Both the position numbers and the translations under genes were made by a program. 63,110 nucleotides of DNA from Flavimaricola sp. (GTDB lineage: Bacteria > Pseudomonadota > Alphaproteobacteria > Rhodobacterales > Rhodobacteraceae). The notes under the pieces were generated by a model. It did no database searches. It was not told the origin of the DNA and saw nothing but the letters and a program-made list of their open reading frames with translations. The stretch's first letter is position 1; every line of letters begins with the position of its first letter. Shown piece by piece: positions 34,007 to 42,412 of the stretch. The DNA lies in NCBI GenBank assembly GCA_020629175.1, contig JAHDDU010000015.1:1-63110 (forward strand), written 5' to 3'.

Positions 34007-34663
34007 ATGTCCGTAAAACGATTTCCTCTCGCCGTCGCAGCCGTTTCCGTTCTGGCGCTGGCCGCCTGCCAACCACCTCTCGAAGGGCAGACCACTGAAA
34101 ACACCGAGCGCGGTGCTTTGATCGGCGCAGGTGTCGGCGCCTTGGCCGGCGTGCTCACAGGCGACGACCGCAATGACCGTATTCAGCGTGGCATCACTGG
34201 CGCCATCATCGGCGGCGGTGCCGGTGCCGCAATCGGCAATAACCTCGACCGCCAGGAGGCTGAACTGCGCCAGCAGCTCGGCAGCAACGTCGGCATCGTC
34301 AATAACGGCAACAGCCTGACGGTGACGCTGCCACAAGACATCCTGTTTGCAACCAACAGCACCGCCATCTCCGGCGCTTTGCAGAATGATCTGCGCGCCG
34401 TCGCTGGCAGTCTTAACCGCTACCCCGACACACGGGTCAACGTCATCGGCCACACCGATAACGTGGGTGACGCGGGCTTTAACCTTGACCTGTCGCAGCG
34501 CCGCGCGGCGGCTGTGGCCAACGTCCTGACCGGCGCAGGTGTCGCCTCGTTCCGGATCAACACGATTGGCCGTGGCGAGGATCAGCCCATCGCAACAAAC
34601 CAAACTGCAGCGGGGCGCCAGTTGAACCGCCGTGTAGAGATCGTCATCACTCCAAATCAGTAA
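34007..34663 (+). CDS. OmpA-family lipoprotein with glycine zipper
   Basis: The 218-residue protein has a lipobox (SVLALAAC, lipidated Cys at about residue 20), a glycine-zipper stretch (GALIGAGVGALAGVLTGDD and AIIGGGAGAAIG) and a C-terminal OmpA peptidoglycan-binding domain (NVIGHTDNVGDAGFNLDLSQ, RINTIGRGEDQP). It would anchor the outer membrane to peptidoglycan, like YiaD/Pal-type proteins. The ATG at 34007 follows AGAAAGAAGA. A strong terminator follows. Confidence 0.92.
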   Translation: MSVKRFPLAVAAVSVLALAACQPPLEGQTTENTERGALIGAGVGALAGVLTGDDRNDRIQRGITGAIIGGGAGAAIGNNLDRQEAELRQQLGSNVGIVNNGNSLTVTLPQDILFATNSTAISGALQNDLRAVAGSLNRYPDTRVNVIGHTDNVGDAGFNLDLSQRRAAAVANVLTGAGVASFRINTIGRGEDQPIATNQTAAGRQLNRRVEIVITPNQ

Positions 34664-34685
34664 TTAAGACTGACGTGATGATGCA

Positions 34686-34716
34686 GGGCCGCCCACCCCA
34701 AGGGGCGGCCCTTATT
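34686..34716 (+). terminator. Rho-independent terminator after the OmpA lipoprotein gene
   Basis: GGGCCGCCC (34686-34694) and GGGCGGCCC (34703-34711) form a perfect 9-base-pair stem with an 8-base loop, followed by TTATT. It ends about 55 bases before the start of the GntR gene and so separates the two units. Confidence 0.85.
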
Positions 34717-34772
34717 CATTGCCCCACCCCATCCAGCCCCCTATCATTGCGGCAAAGAACGAAAGCCGCGCG

Positions 34773-35534
34773 ATGCCCTTCACAAAAATTCAGCCCGAAA
34801 AGATCGCCGATAGCGTTACCCGCCAGATCGAGCTTTTGATCCTGCGCGGTATTCTGCGCCCCGGCACACGGCTCCCATCAGAGCGAGAATTGGCAGAGCG
34901 GATGGGCGTGTCCCGTCCGTCCCTGCGAGAGGCACTGTCGGACTTACAGGATCGGGGGTTGCTGGTATCTCGCGCAGGCTCTGGCGTGTTTGTGGCAGAT
35001 GTCTTGGGCTCTGCGTTCTCCCCCGCACTTGTCCAATTGTTCTCTCGCAACGATGCCGCCGTCTTTGACACCATCGCCTTCCGTCGCGACATGGAAGGGC
35101 TCGCTGCCGAACGTGCGGCCCGTTTGGCCTCTGACACCGATCTCAAGGTGATCAACACGCTCTTTGAACGCATGCAGGCCGGAAACACAACGGTTGAGGA
35201 AGAGGCGCAACTCGACGCCGAATTCCACCTTTCCATCATCGAAGCGAGCCACAACATCATCATGCTGCACATGATGCGGTCCATGTATGACCTGCTGCGC
35301 GAAGGCGTGTTCTACAACCTACGGATCATGTTCCAGCAAAGCGACACACGGGCCGCCCTGCTGGCCCAGCACGCCGCAATCAACGCCGCCATTCAGTCAC
35401 GCGAACCGCGCCGCGCCCGCAGCGCGATCGAAAGCCACCTCGACTATGTCGAACAGGCGCTTCGCGATCATCAAAAGTCAGAAGAGAATGAGCGCATCGC
35501 GCAGATGCGGTTTGAGACGGAAACCTCCAAATAA
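34773..35534 (+). CDS. FadR/GntR-family (FCD domain) transcriptional regulator
   Basis: The 253-residue protein has a GntR winged helix (about 10-75: GTRLPSERELAERMGVSRPS) and an FCD ligand domain with the metal-binding residues in DAEFHLSIIEASHN and ESHLDYVEQ. Members of this clade (PdhR, GlcC, LldR) respond to pyruvate, glycolate or lactate and bind TTGGT/ACCAA-type sites. The glcD palindrome at 10979 is a possible target, but no linked metabolic gene proves the ligand. The ATG at 34773 (MPFTKIQPEKIAD) is the conserved start. Confidence 0.88.
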   Translation: MPFTKIQPEKIADSVTRQIELLILRGILRPGTRLPSERELAERMGVSRPSLREALSDLQDRGLLVSRAGSGVFVADVLGSAFSPALVQLFSRNDAAVFDTIAFRRDMEGLAAERAARLASDTDLKVINTLFERMQAGNTTVEEEAQLDAEFHLSIIEASHNIIMLHMMRSMYDLLREGVFYNLRIMFQQSDTRAALLAQHAAINAAIQSREPRRARSAIESHLDYVEQALRDHQKSEENERIAQMRFETETSK

Positions 35535-35538
35535 ACAA

Positions 35539-35562
35539 AGCCCGCCTCATGTGAGACGGGCT
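35539..35562. terminator. Bidirectional terminator between gntR and atpF
   Basis: AGCCCG (35539-35544) and CGGGCT (35557-35562) pair, extended inward by CTCA/TGAG with one mismatch. Read on the minus strand the hairpin is followed by TTGTTT, a U-rich tail for the ATP synthase operon. It serves both converging units. Confidence 0.8.
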
Positions 35563-35585
35563 CTGCCAATTCTAGTGTCGCGGGC

Positions 35586-36146
35586 TTAGTGCAGCTTGGC
35601 TTCGACCTGCGCGATGGCATCATCGATCAGGCTGTTGCCTTGTGCCGCTGTCATCTGCTTGGCCACAACATCTTGCGCAGCCCCGACAGCAGCCAGCACG
35701 GCACGGTCTTTGACCTCTTTCACAGCCGAAGCCTGTGCGGACGCCAACTGCTCTTCTGCAGCGGCCAAACGGCGGGCGACGGAGGTGCGGATGTCGTCTT
35801 TCGCGGTCTCAGCTGCATTTGCCGCCTCTTCCTTCGCTGCGGCGACAATACGATCAGCTTGCTCCTGCACTTCCTTTTGCTTGCGCTCGTAGGAGGCGAG
35901 CAATGCCTGCGCCTCTTCGCGCAGCGCACGGGCCTCGTCCAGCTCGGACTGGATGCCATTGGCGCGGGCGTCAAGCATTTCGCCAACCTTGCCGGGCACT
36001 TTGAACCAAAGCAAAATGCCAACGAACAGCAAGAAAGCGAGTGTGACGACAAAGTCCGTGTTCGCGAGTGAGAAGAACGGCTTGTCACCAGCAGCAAACG
36101 CGGGGCTAGCGGTCAAGGCCAGGAACAGGGCGCTCATACGGATCAT
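35586..36146 (-). CDS. atpF: F0F1 ATP synthase subunit b
   Basis: The 186-residue protein has one N-terminal membrane helix ([17 protein letters not shown]) and a long charged coiled coil (about 60-165). A signal-like leader ([20 protein letters not shown]) precedes the helix, as is usual for this subunit in Rhodobacteraceae. With b' it forms the peripheral stalk. The ATG overlaps the b' stop by four bases. Last gene of the F0 operon. Confidence 0.95.
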   Translation of the reverse strand: MIRMSALFLALTASPAFAAGDKPFFSLANTDFVVTLAFLLFVGILLWFKVPGKVGEMLDARANGIQSELDEARALREEAQALLASYERKQKEVQEQADRIVAAAKEEAANAAETAKDDIRTSVARRLAAAEEQLASAQASAVKEVKDRAVLAAVGAAQDVVAKQMTAAQGNSLIDDAIAQVEAKLH

Positions 36147-36697
36147 GATGTGCCTCCAATCCGGGCTGCAACAGCCGCGTTGATCGCCTTGGCATCAGCC
36201 TTGCCGCCCATGGCTTTGACGATCTCGCCAGCCGTCTCTTTCGCCACCTCAGTGACGGACTGCAATGCGTTCTCGCGGATCTCCGCAATCGCCTTTTCGC
36301 TCTCGGCTGTGCGGGCCGCGATTTCGGCATCTGCTTTTTGGAGCTCAACGTCCAGCTCGGCTTGTATGTCGGCCTTCGTCTTGGCGACAATCTCGTTGGC
36401 CTGCGCACGGGCGTCAGCCAGCGCTTTGTCATAGGCCGCTTCGGCGTCAGCCGCGCGGTCCTTCAGCTCTTCAGCCGCTGCAAGGTCGTTGGTGATCGTT
36501 CCAGCACGCTCGGCCAATACTGCGCCAATGCGCGGCAAGGCGATGCGGCTGAGCACAAAGAAGATCACGACCAGTGCGACGACGAGCCAGAATACCTGGT
36601 TCGGGATCCAGTCAGCACAGAGCTGCGGCATGCCAATGGCACTGCCCCCTGCGTCTACGCAGGCTCCGGCTGTGGCGTCGTGTGTTTCGGTTGCCAT
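36143..36697 (-). CDS. F0F1 ATP synthase subunit b'
   Basis: The 184-residue protein has an N-terminal membrane helix ([20 protein letters not shown]) followed by a coiled coil and the opening [10 protein letters not shown] typical of b'. Paired b and b' genes replace the single b homodimer of E. coli in alphaproteobacteria and phototrophs. Commonly named atpG or atpF2; no symbol is given because usage differs. It lies 75 bases downstream of atpE. Confidence 0.95.
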   Translation of the reverse strand: MATETHDATAGACVDAGGSAIGMPQLCADWIPNQVFWLVVALVVIFFVLSRIALPRIGAVLAERAGTITNDLAAAEELKDRAADAEAAYDKALADARAQANEIVAKTKADIQAELDVELQKADAEIAARTAESEKAIAEIRENALQSVTEVAKETAGEIVKAMGGKADAKAINAAVAARIGGTS

Positions 36698-36771
36698 AAC
36701 GGCCCTCTCAGTCCCGGTGCTTAACCGGACGGCGATCTGCGCCGTCCGGACTCAAGGATGGTCAGTCTGTC

Positions 36772-36996
36772 TTAGACTGCGAACATCAGCAGCAGAGCGA
36801 CGAGGAAGGCAAAGATGCCCAGCGCTTCTGCAAATGCGAGGCCGATGAAGAGCGTTGCTGTCTGCGATGCAGCAGCGGATGGGTTGCGCAGAGCGCCTGC
36901 GAGGTAGTTGCCAGCAACTGTACCAACACCGATAGCGGCTGCGCCGGAACCGATTGCTGCGAGGCCTGCGCCGATGTGTGCGAGTTCACCTTCCAT
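36772..36996 (-). CDS. atpE: F0F1 ATP synthase subunit c
   Basis: The 74-residue protein is a two-helix hairpin with glycine-rich first helix ([17 protein letters not shown]), polar loop ALRNPSA and the proton-binding Glu in [12 protein letters not shown]. It forms the rotor ring. The carboxylate is Glu, with no sign of a sodium-binding set, so proton coupling is expected. GGAG precedes the start. Confidence 0.97.
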   Translation of the reverse strand: MEGELAHIGAGLAAIGSGAAAIGVGTVAGNYLAGALRNPSAAASQTATLFIGLAFAEALGIFAFLVALLLMFAV

Positions 36997-37049
36997 GAGA
37001 ATTCTCCTTGAGTTTGGAAGTTAGAATTAAGGGTTGTGGTAGACGGACC

Positions 37050-37799
37050 TTAGTGGTGCGGATGCAGCGCATCCTTCAGATACACGCAGGTCAGAATGGT
37101 AAAGACGTAGGCCTGAATGCCAGCGACCAGCACCTCGAGGCCATAGATGGCTGTGATGCCAAGGATTGCGACAGGTGACACCAGCGTCAGCGCAGCAAAG
37201 CCAGCAAACACTTTGATCACGGCGTGGCCCGCCATGACGTTACCCGCCAGACGGATAGAGTGGCTGACAGGACGGACAAAGTACGAGATGACCTCAATCA
37301 CCGCAATGATGGGGCGCAGGATCGCTGGCGCATCTTTCATCCAGAACATGCCCAAGAACGACGCGCCGTTCAGAACGAAGCCAAGGATCGTGACGACAAT
37401 AAATACGCCAAAGCCGAGGACAGCAGTCACAGCGATCATCGAAGTGGGCGAGTACGACATTGGAATGAGCGCGAGGTAGTTCGCGAATAGGATGAAAATG
37501 AACAGTGTCATGATGTAGGGGAAGTACTTGATCCCGTCCTTCCCGCAGACATCCTCGACCATCTTGTAGATGAAGCCGTAGATGCTCTCGGCGATGGACT
37601 GGACCCGGCCCGGCACGATGGACCGACGGCTCGTTCCCATGACGAAGAGGGCGATCGTGCAGACCACCGCAATGGCAAGCCACAGTGTCACGTTGGTGAT
37701 GGTGAACATGCCGACAGCACCGTCGCCAAACAAAGGCTTCACGATGAACTGGTCCAGCGGGTGGAAAACAAGGCCGCCTTTGTCTTCGGTGTCAGTCGC
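37050..37799 (-). CDS. atpB: F0F1 ATP synthase subunit a
   Basis: The 249-residue protein has the five to six helices of subunit a with the essential Arg in [14 protein letters not shown] and the C-terminal [20 protein letters not shown]. It forms the proton half-channels against the c ring. The best start is GTG 37799 ([10 protein letters not shown]) with AGAGGACG upstream; it overlaps the end of atpI. The frame extends to 37832 inside atpI, which I discount. Confidence 0.95.
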   Translation of the reverse strand, partial: ATDTEDKGGLVFHPLDQFIVKPLFGDGAVGMFTITNVTLWLAIAVVCTIALFVMGTSRRSIVPGRVQSIAESIYGFIYKMVEDVCGKDGIKYFPYIMTLFIFILFANYLALIPMSYSPTSMIAVTAVLGFGVFIVVTILGFVLNGASFLGMFWMKDAPAILRPIIAVIEVISYFVRPVSHSIRLAGNVMAGHAVIKVFAGFAALTLVSPVAILGITAIYGLEVLVAGIQAYVFTILTCVYLKDALHPHH

Positions 37800-38142
37800 C
37801 ACGCGTTTCGTCCTCTTGCGTGCCAGCCTCACGGGCCAGCTGTTGTTTCTGCACTTCCTTGGCTGACCGCATCATGGTGTTCACACCCGCAGCGAGGCCA
37901 AAGAATATGAATAGCACCAGAAAAATCGGCATGGTCCCAAAAGCGGTATCCAGCCCGTATCCGATGCCAAAGCCGATCCCTAGACCGGCAACAAGCTCTA
38001 TCACCATCCGCCACGCGAGTTGCGCTTGCGAGTAGTGCTCCTCTGAATGGTCCTTGACCGGTTCGCCGCCCTTCGCTTTTTCTATCCGCTCTTCCAGCGC
38101 GCGCAGGCGGCTCTCACGGTCGAAATCGTCGGGATCGGACAT
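37792..38142 (-). CDS. atpI: ATP synthase assembly protein AtpI
   Basis: The 116-residue protein has an N-terminal charged helix ([15 protein letters not shown]) and two membrane helices ([20 protein letters not shown] and [16 protein letters not shown]), as in the AtpI/AtpZ family that helps assemble the c ring or takes up magnesium. ATG 38142 has AGAGGA upstream; an ATG at 38160 is in frame. It heads the F0 operon; the 138 bases upstream carry a TTGACT string but no clear -10. Confidence 0.88.
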   Translation of the reverse strand: MSDPDDFDRESRLRALEERIEKAKGGEPVKDHSEEHYSQAQLAWRMVIELVAGLGIGFGIGYGLDTAFGTMPIFLVLFIFFGLAAGVNTMMRSAKEVQKQQLAREAGTQEDETRGD

Positions 38143-38280
38143 GCCAATTGGTCCTCTCATCGGTAGGTGCTAGCTAATTTGAAGCTCCCTCCGAGTCAAG
38201 CAGGGCAAGAATGGGCGTAAAGCATTGTTTTAAATGAAATTTATGAAGGCCGGTGAGTTCGCCAAAGCCGTTAGTGACAT

Positions 38281-39180
38281 TCAACCAATCGGTTGAGTAT
38301 CCACACGCAAACCGGCACTTTCGGCCAGCAGCCAGTCCCTGAAATGCCGCACGGGCGCGCGCCTGCGTGCCTCTGTCCCCAGCATAATCCGGTAGCATCC
38401 TTGCCGGAAGCCGATGTCGCTGGCCCGGATCAATTGCCCAGAGGAGACCGCCTGCCCGGCAATCTCTTCGGACAAAAGTATGACGCCATGCCCCGCAATC
38501 GCTGCCTCAATCGCCAATGTGGCGCGCATCCGCCATGTGGGCTCTGGGATCAGCTCGGGGTCTAACCCTGCCGCACGCAACCAATCCTGCCATATCCGCC
38601 CCCCACGGTCCTGAAGCAGCGGAAATTCTAGAATTTCTTCAGGATCAATCCGGGTTGCGCCGATCAGCGCGCGGGCGGCAAACGGATAAAGCGGCGCGTT
38701 ACTGATCAACGGATTATCAGGGTCCGGCGATCCAGCCTTGAAAAACCGGATGGCGATGTCGGCCTCATACCGTGTCACATCCGTCAGCTCGCGCCGCGCC
38801 TCCAATCGTAAATCGATCTTTGGATAAGCCTTGTAGAATGAGGCCAATCGCGGGATCAGCCACTTGCTCGCAAACAGCGGCTCAGCATCCACAATGATCT
38901 GGCCCTCAGGCTGCCGGGCAAAGACGTCGGACGCCTCAGCGATTTGGTCAAGCGCAGGTGTCACCTCTGCCAGATAACCGGCGCCGGCCACGGTCAGCTC
39001 AACCCCACGCGGCAAGTCGCGAAACAATTGCACCCCCAGCCGGAGTTCCAACCCGCGGACGTGGCGGCTCACAGCAGAATGGCTGACGCCAAGTTCCTCG
39101 GCCGCTTTGCTAAAGCTTTGATGCCGGCCCGCGGCCTCAAAGGCACGTAGAGCATTCAAGGGCGGCAAACGTCTAGGCAT
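38281..39180 (-). CDS. LysR-family regulator (GcvA-like)
   Basis: The 299-residue protein opens PRRLPPLNALRAFEAAGRHQ, the GcvA-clade N terminus, with helix-turn-helix FSKAAEELGVSHSAVSRHVR, then a periplasmic-binding-like sensor domain. GcvA-type regulators control amino-acid or redox genes; its target is unknown. Divergent from it is a 56-residue ORF at 39286 that may be its target. ATG 39180 is preferred over 39219. Confidence 0.9.
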   Translation of the reverse strand: MPRRLPPLNALRAFEAAGRHQSFSKAAEELGVSHSAVSRHVRGLELRLGVQLFRDLPRGVELTVAGAGYLAEVTPALDQIAEASDVFARQPEGQIIVDAEPLFASKWLIPRLASFYKAYPKIDLRLEARRELTDVTRYEADIAIRFFKAGSPDPDNPLISNAPLYPFAARALIGATRIDPEEILEFPLLQDRGGRIWQDWLRAAGLDPELIPEPTWRMRATLAIEAAIAGHGVILLSEEIAGQAVSSGQLIRASDIGFRQGCYRIMLGTEARRRAPVRHFRDWLLAESAGLRVDTQPIG

Positions 39181-39285
39181 ACCGATACGTGCGTTTTTTG
39201 CACATGTCTTGTCAAGCAATGGCGATAGACCGCGCGGGGCCAGATCAGCAGTATCACGAGCACAAACTTAAATTCAGGCCATATC

Positions 39286-39456
39286 ATGTTGAAATTCATT
39301 AAAAACGCGCTGCGGCGCGGCTGGTCCCCCTTTGTCTTTGGTGCCGCTGGCTATCCGCGCGATATCAGCGACAAAACAGCGCATGATATCGGCCTGCCTC
39401 CGCACCATCTCGAGCGTTTGCGCACGCAATGGCCGTCACAGCACTGGCACCGCTGA
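39286..39456 (+). CDS. Small basic protein, DUF1127-like (56 residues)
   Basis: Translation from ATG 39286 gives 56 residues: MLKFIKNALRRGWSPFVFGA, AGYPRDISDKTAHDIGLPPH, then HLERLRTQWPSQHWHR. It has a basic N terminus and an ISDKTAHDIGL stretch that recalls the LSDxxLxDIG core of DUF1127 proteins, small regulators or RNA-binding-like proteins abundant in Rhodobacteraceae. It is divergent from the GcvA-like regulator by 105 bases. Codon use is that of its neighbours. Function is inferred by resemblance only. Confidence 0.6.
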   Translation: MLKFIKNALRRGWSPFVFGAAGYPRDISDKTAHDIGLPPHHLERLRTQWPSQHWHR

Positions 39457-39494
39457 TCTGGTCAAACGCGCGGCCTCACGCTATCCCCTCAAGG

Positions 39495-39824
39495 ATGGCA
39501 CGCACACTCGATACAACCTTTGCCGCTTTGGCCGATGCCACACGCCGTGACATCCTGATGATGCTGCTTGAGGATGACATGGCCGTCACCGATGTGGCCG
39601 AGCCGTTTGAGATGTCGCTTGCCGCGATTTCCAAGCATCTCAATGTGCTGGCCGACGCAGGGCTGATCAGTCAGGAAAAGCGCGGACGGGTGAAATGGTG
39701 CAAACTTGAACCGGATGCGCTGCGCAATGCTTCGGTCTGGATGCAGGCCTTTGGCCAGATGGAGCCACTGGACCTCGACGCGTTTGAGCGGTTTCTGGGC
39801 CGCGAGGGGATCAGCGCGGACTAA
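39495..39824 (+). CDS. ArsR-fold transcriptional regulator
   Basis: The 109-residue protein has an ArsR winged helix (TFAALADATRRDILMMLLED, then MSLAAISKHLNVLADAGLIS, with basic wing EKRGRVKWCKLEP). It has no cysteine metal-sensing pair in alpha-3 (ELCVCDL-type), so it probably does not sense arsenite; the SRPBCC-partnered ArsR group has this form. ATG 39495 is the conserved start. Its 3' end overlaps the convergent EamA gene by 14 bases. Confidence 0.87.
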   Translation: MARTLDTTFAALADATRRDILMMLLEDDMAVTDVAEPFEMSLAAISKHLNVLADAGLISQEKRGRVKWCKLEPDALRNASVWMQAFGQMEPLDLDAFERFLGREGISAD

Positions 39825-40704
39825 CGCTCTCGTCCCGCAGCAGCAGCACCAGTGCCGCAGCCGTCAACACCACGCCTGCCGCCACCCAAACCGGCGGCCA
39901 TTGCCCGCCGAGTGCCACTTCCCACAAGATCACCCAAGCGGGCGTCAGGTAGGTATAGGCCATGACTTTCGAACTTGGCAGGCGCAGCGTCGCAAACTGC
40001 AACAGAACAAACGTCATCGAGCTGGCAAAGACTGCCGTGTAGAGGATGGTGATCCAGACGATCGGTGGCAACGCCAGCCAATCGACCTTCACCAGCGTCG
40101 GTGCGGCCCAGATCGTCAGGATCAGCGCTCCCGCCACAAGGGTTCCAAAGGTGAACACCACTGGCGCCTCGCCCCGGTTCAATTTGCGCACCATCGGCGT
40201 ATAGGCCGCATGCGCCATGCAGCCCCAGAAGAATATCGCCTCCCCCACCCCAATCTCAAACCGCAAGAGCGCGCCCAGGTCGGCACGAAAGATCACCCAC
40301 AGCGCCCCCGCAGCCCCGATCATCAGCGCAAAGGCGATCCGCGGCGTCATCCTTTGCCGCAACAACAGCCAGCCAAAGAGCGCTGACATCGCGGGGGTCA
40401 GCGTAAAGACCGCCGCAGACGAAACCGGCGGCGCGGTCTTCAGCCCCTCGAACATCAGGACAAAGTAAATCGCAAAGAGCCCACCAAGGATGAGGTAACG
40501 CCAAGGGGCAACTCCCGCGCCGACAGGCCGCCCATGTGTTGCCAACATGGCCGAACCGACGACTGCTGTGGCGATCCAGAACCGAAGAGCGTTGAAGGCC
40601 TCGGGCTCAATCTCATTAGCGACCAAGGCCCCAAGCGAAAACGACCCCGCCACGAGGACGGAAAACGCCAGCATGGCAAGATGCCCCGCACCTGAGGGTG
40701 TCAC
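39811..40704 (-). CDS. EamA/DMT-family transporter
   Basis: The 297-residue protein has ten membrane helices in two EamA repeats (MLAFSVLVAGSFSLGALVAN in repeat 1; EAIFFWGCMAHAAYTPMVRK opens repeat 2). Such proteins export amino acids or small metabolites; substrate unknown. The start is GTG, overlapping the LysR stop upstream (GTGA), so it is translated from the LysR transcript and is likely controlled with it. Confidence 0.9.
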   Translation of the reverse strand: MTPSGAGHLAMLAFSVLVAGSFSLGALVANEIEPEAFNALRFWIATAVVGSAMLATHGRPVGAGVAPWRYLILGGLFAIYFVLMFEGLKTAPPVSSAAVFTLTPAMSALFGWLLLRQRMTPRIAFALMIGAAGALWVIFRADLGALLRFEIGVGEAIFFWGCMAHAAYTPMVRKLNRGEAPVVFTFGTLVAGALILTIWAAPTLVKVDWLALPPIVWITILYTAVFASSMTFVLLQFATLRLPSSKVMAYTYLTPAWVILWEVALGGQWPPVWVAAGVVLTAAALVLLLRDESVSPR

Positions 40705-41579
40705 GCGTCCCAGGTCCTGGCTTGTTCTTTGAGGAACTTCAAAAAGGCCTGCACTTTGGTGGTGCGGTGCAAATCAACATGCGTGACCAGCCAAAGTGCG
40801 GCGGACCATTCATCCAGCGCTGGCAGAACTTCGACCAGATCATCATGCTGCCGCGCCTCCCAGGCTGGCAGAAACCCAATCCCAACGCCCGTGAGCAATG
40901 CATCCCGCATCGTCCGGTTGTCCATTGTCCGGTAAATCAGCCGATCCCGCGGGATACGGTCGTTCAACCACTTCTGGAAGGGCGCGCGGCTGTCTGGATT
41001 GTCGTGCCCCACAAACCAATGCTGCGCGAGATCGTTCTCGCTTGCCGGTGTGCCGTGTCGGTCGATGTAACTTTTGGAAGCCACAAGTTGCGTGACATGT
41101 TTGGCCAGCGGCTGCACGACATTGTCCGGTTGATCCGGCGCGGCCCCAGCCCGGATGGCCACGTGCGCCTCCCCATATTCGAGCCGGAACAACCGATCAC
41201 CGGTCAGATACCGCACAATCAAACCGGGATTGTCCATCTGAAACTGCGCCATCACCGGCGACAGTATCGGTGAAAGAGACGCAAGCGAGGTGATCACCAG
41301 CTCGCCGCTCACCCCTTCTCCCTGCCCGCGGATGCGGCCTGCTAGTTGAGTGAATTGATCATCCGTGGCCTGTGCGACCTGCAGCAAATCGCTGCCCGCT
41401 TCGGTCGCAGTATAGCCCCGGGCATGGCGCTGAAACAGCTTGGCCCCCAGCCGCTCTTCCAACGCGTCAATGTGGCGGATTACGGTGGCATGATGCACAC
41501 CCAGAACGTCAGCGGCCCCACTTACCGTCCCCATACGCGCCACTTGAAAAGCAGTCCGAATTTCGTCCCAGTTATCCAT
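40701..41579 (-). CDS. LysR-family transcriptional regulator
   Basis: The 292-residue protein has the LysR helix-turn-helix (MGTVSGAADVLGVHHATVIR, HIDALEERLGAKLFQRH) and a substrate-binding domain. It is divergent from the azoreductase gene (start 41688) and overlaps the EamA gene, the usual layout when a LysR protein controls its divergent neighbour. A LysR-style operator (T-N11-A) should lie in 41580-41687. Confidence 0.9.
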   Translation of the reverse strand: MDNWDEIRTAFQVARMGTVSGAADVLGVHHATVIRHIDALEERLGAKLFQRHARGYTATEAGSDLLQVAQATDDQFTQLAGRIRGQGEGVSGELVITSLASLSPILSPVMAQFQMDNPGLIVRYLTGDRLFRLEYGEAHVAIRAGAAPDQPDNVVQPLAKHVTQLVASKSYIDRHGTPASENDLAQHWFVGHDNPDSRAPFQKWLNDRIPRDRLIYRTMDNRTMRDALLTGVGIGFLPAWEARQHDDLVEVLPALDEWSAALWLVTHVDLHRTTKVQAFLKFLKEQARTWDA

Positions 41580-41687
41580 GATGGTCCAATCTGTGCAAAA
41601 ATGAACAGCAGCCTAGCGAATTCACGCCTACCGTTCCTGTACGCGAGGGTCAATATTCCCAACATAGTCACCCACCGGAGCATTCCA

Positions 41688-42218
41688 ATGACACATGTCC
41701 TGCATATCGACGCCTCAGCCCACTTTGAGGGCAGCACATCCCGAACTGCCTCTGCCAGACTCGTCGACGATCTCGCGCCCACGTCGGTGACGTACCGCGA
41801 TCTGTCAGCCGACCCTTTGCCCCAGATCACCGGTGCATGGGCCGACGCCCGCCTCGTGCCAGCCGACGACCTGACCGACGAACAGCGCGCCATTCTGGCG
41901 CTCTCTGACACCTTGATCGAAGAGGTTAAAGCGGCCGATATCCTCGTCATCGGTGCCCCGCTCTACAACTTTGCGGGCCCAGCCTCGCTCAAGGCCTGGA
42001 TGGACCTCGTCGCCCGCCCGAAGGTGACGTTCCAATATCTGCCCGACGGGCCTCAGGGTCTTTTGACTGGCAAAAAAGCCATCGCCACCCTCGCTTCAGG
42101 CGGCGTCCCCATTGGCAGCGAGATGGATTTCCTCTCTCCCCACTTGCGTCTGTTCTTGGGGTTCATCGGGATCAAAGATGTCACGATACATGCAGCCAAA
42201 GACCTGTTGGAGACATAA
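41688..42218 (+). CDS. FMN-dependent NADH-azoreductase-type flavodoxin-fold protein
   Basis: The 176-residue protein has the flavodoxin-like fold of AzoR: HVLHIDASAHFEGSTSRTAS (FMN phosphate loop), IGAPLYNFAGPASLKAWMDL (FMN ring loop, matching the MYNF motif), ATLASGGVPIG. The enzymes reduce quinones and azo compounds by two electrons. It is slightly shorter than E. coli AzoR (about 200). ATG 41688 has GGAG upstream; the open frame to 41346 is shadow. Confidence 0.9.
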   Translation: MTHVLHIDASAHFEGSTSRTASARLVDDLAPTSVTYRDLSADPLPQITGAWADARLVPADDLTDEQRAILALSDTLIEEVKAADILVIGAPLYNFAGPASLKAWMDLVARPKVTFQYLPDGPQGLLTGKKAIATLASGGVPIGSEMDFLSPHLRLFLGFIGIKDVTIHAAKDLLET

Positions 42219-42275
42219 TGCAGGCGGCTATCGACCGTTGACTCCTCACCACCCCCTCGCTAAATGGCCCTCATC

Positions 42276-42386
42276 CCGAGAGCGATAGCCTCTCGGTCCC
42301 CGTGTCTGCGTCGGGGATCGCCCTCCACCAGCGTGTTACGCCCGTGGGGGCGTTTGTGCATTCGGCGGTTCGTTCCTAACTTAGGA
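42276..42386 (+). other. Multi-hairpin leader upstream of ffh
   Basis: Four inverted repeats follow one another: CCGAGAG/CTCTCGG (42276-42296), TCCCCG/CGGGGA (42297-42317), ACGCCC/GGGCGT (42338-42353, followed by TTTG) and TCCTAA/TTAGGA around one base (42374-42386). The last is too tight to fold as a hairpin and may be an operator. The first two abut with no base between. I see no SRP RNA, tmRNA or riboswitch consensus. It could be a structured leader, tandem terminators for the azoreductase gene, or an unknown small RNA. Confidence 0.55.
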
Positions 42387-42412
42387 CCGGATCATAAAGG
42401 AGGGCCTGGCCC

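Noticed and set aside
34719-34772. An in-frame ATG extending the GntR gene upstream by 18 codons.
   Set aside because: The extra residues are Pro-rich, follow the terminator directly and are not part of the family; ATG 34773 gives the conserved start.
42276-42386. Reading the ffh leader as the SRP RNA gene (ffs).
   Set aside because: The conserved apical loop of bacterial SRP RNA (GGAA tetraloop with flanking internal loop) is not present on either strand.
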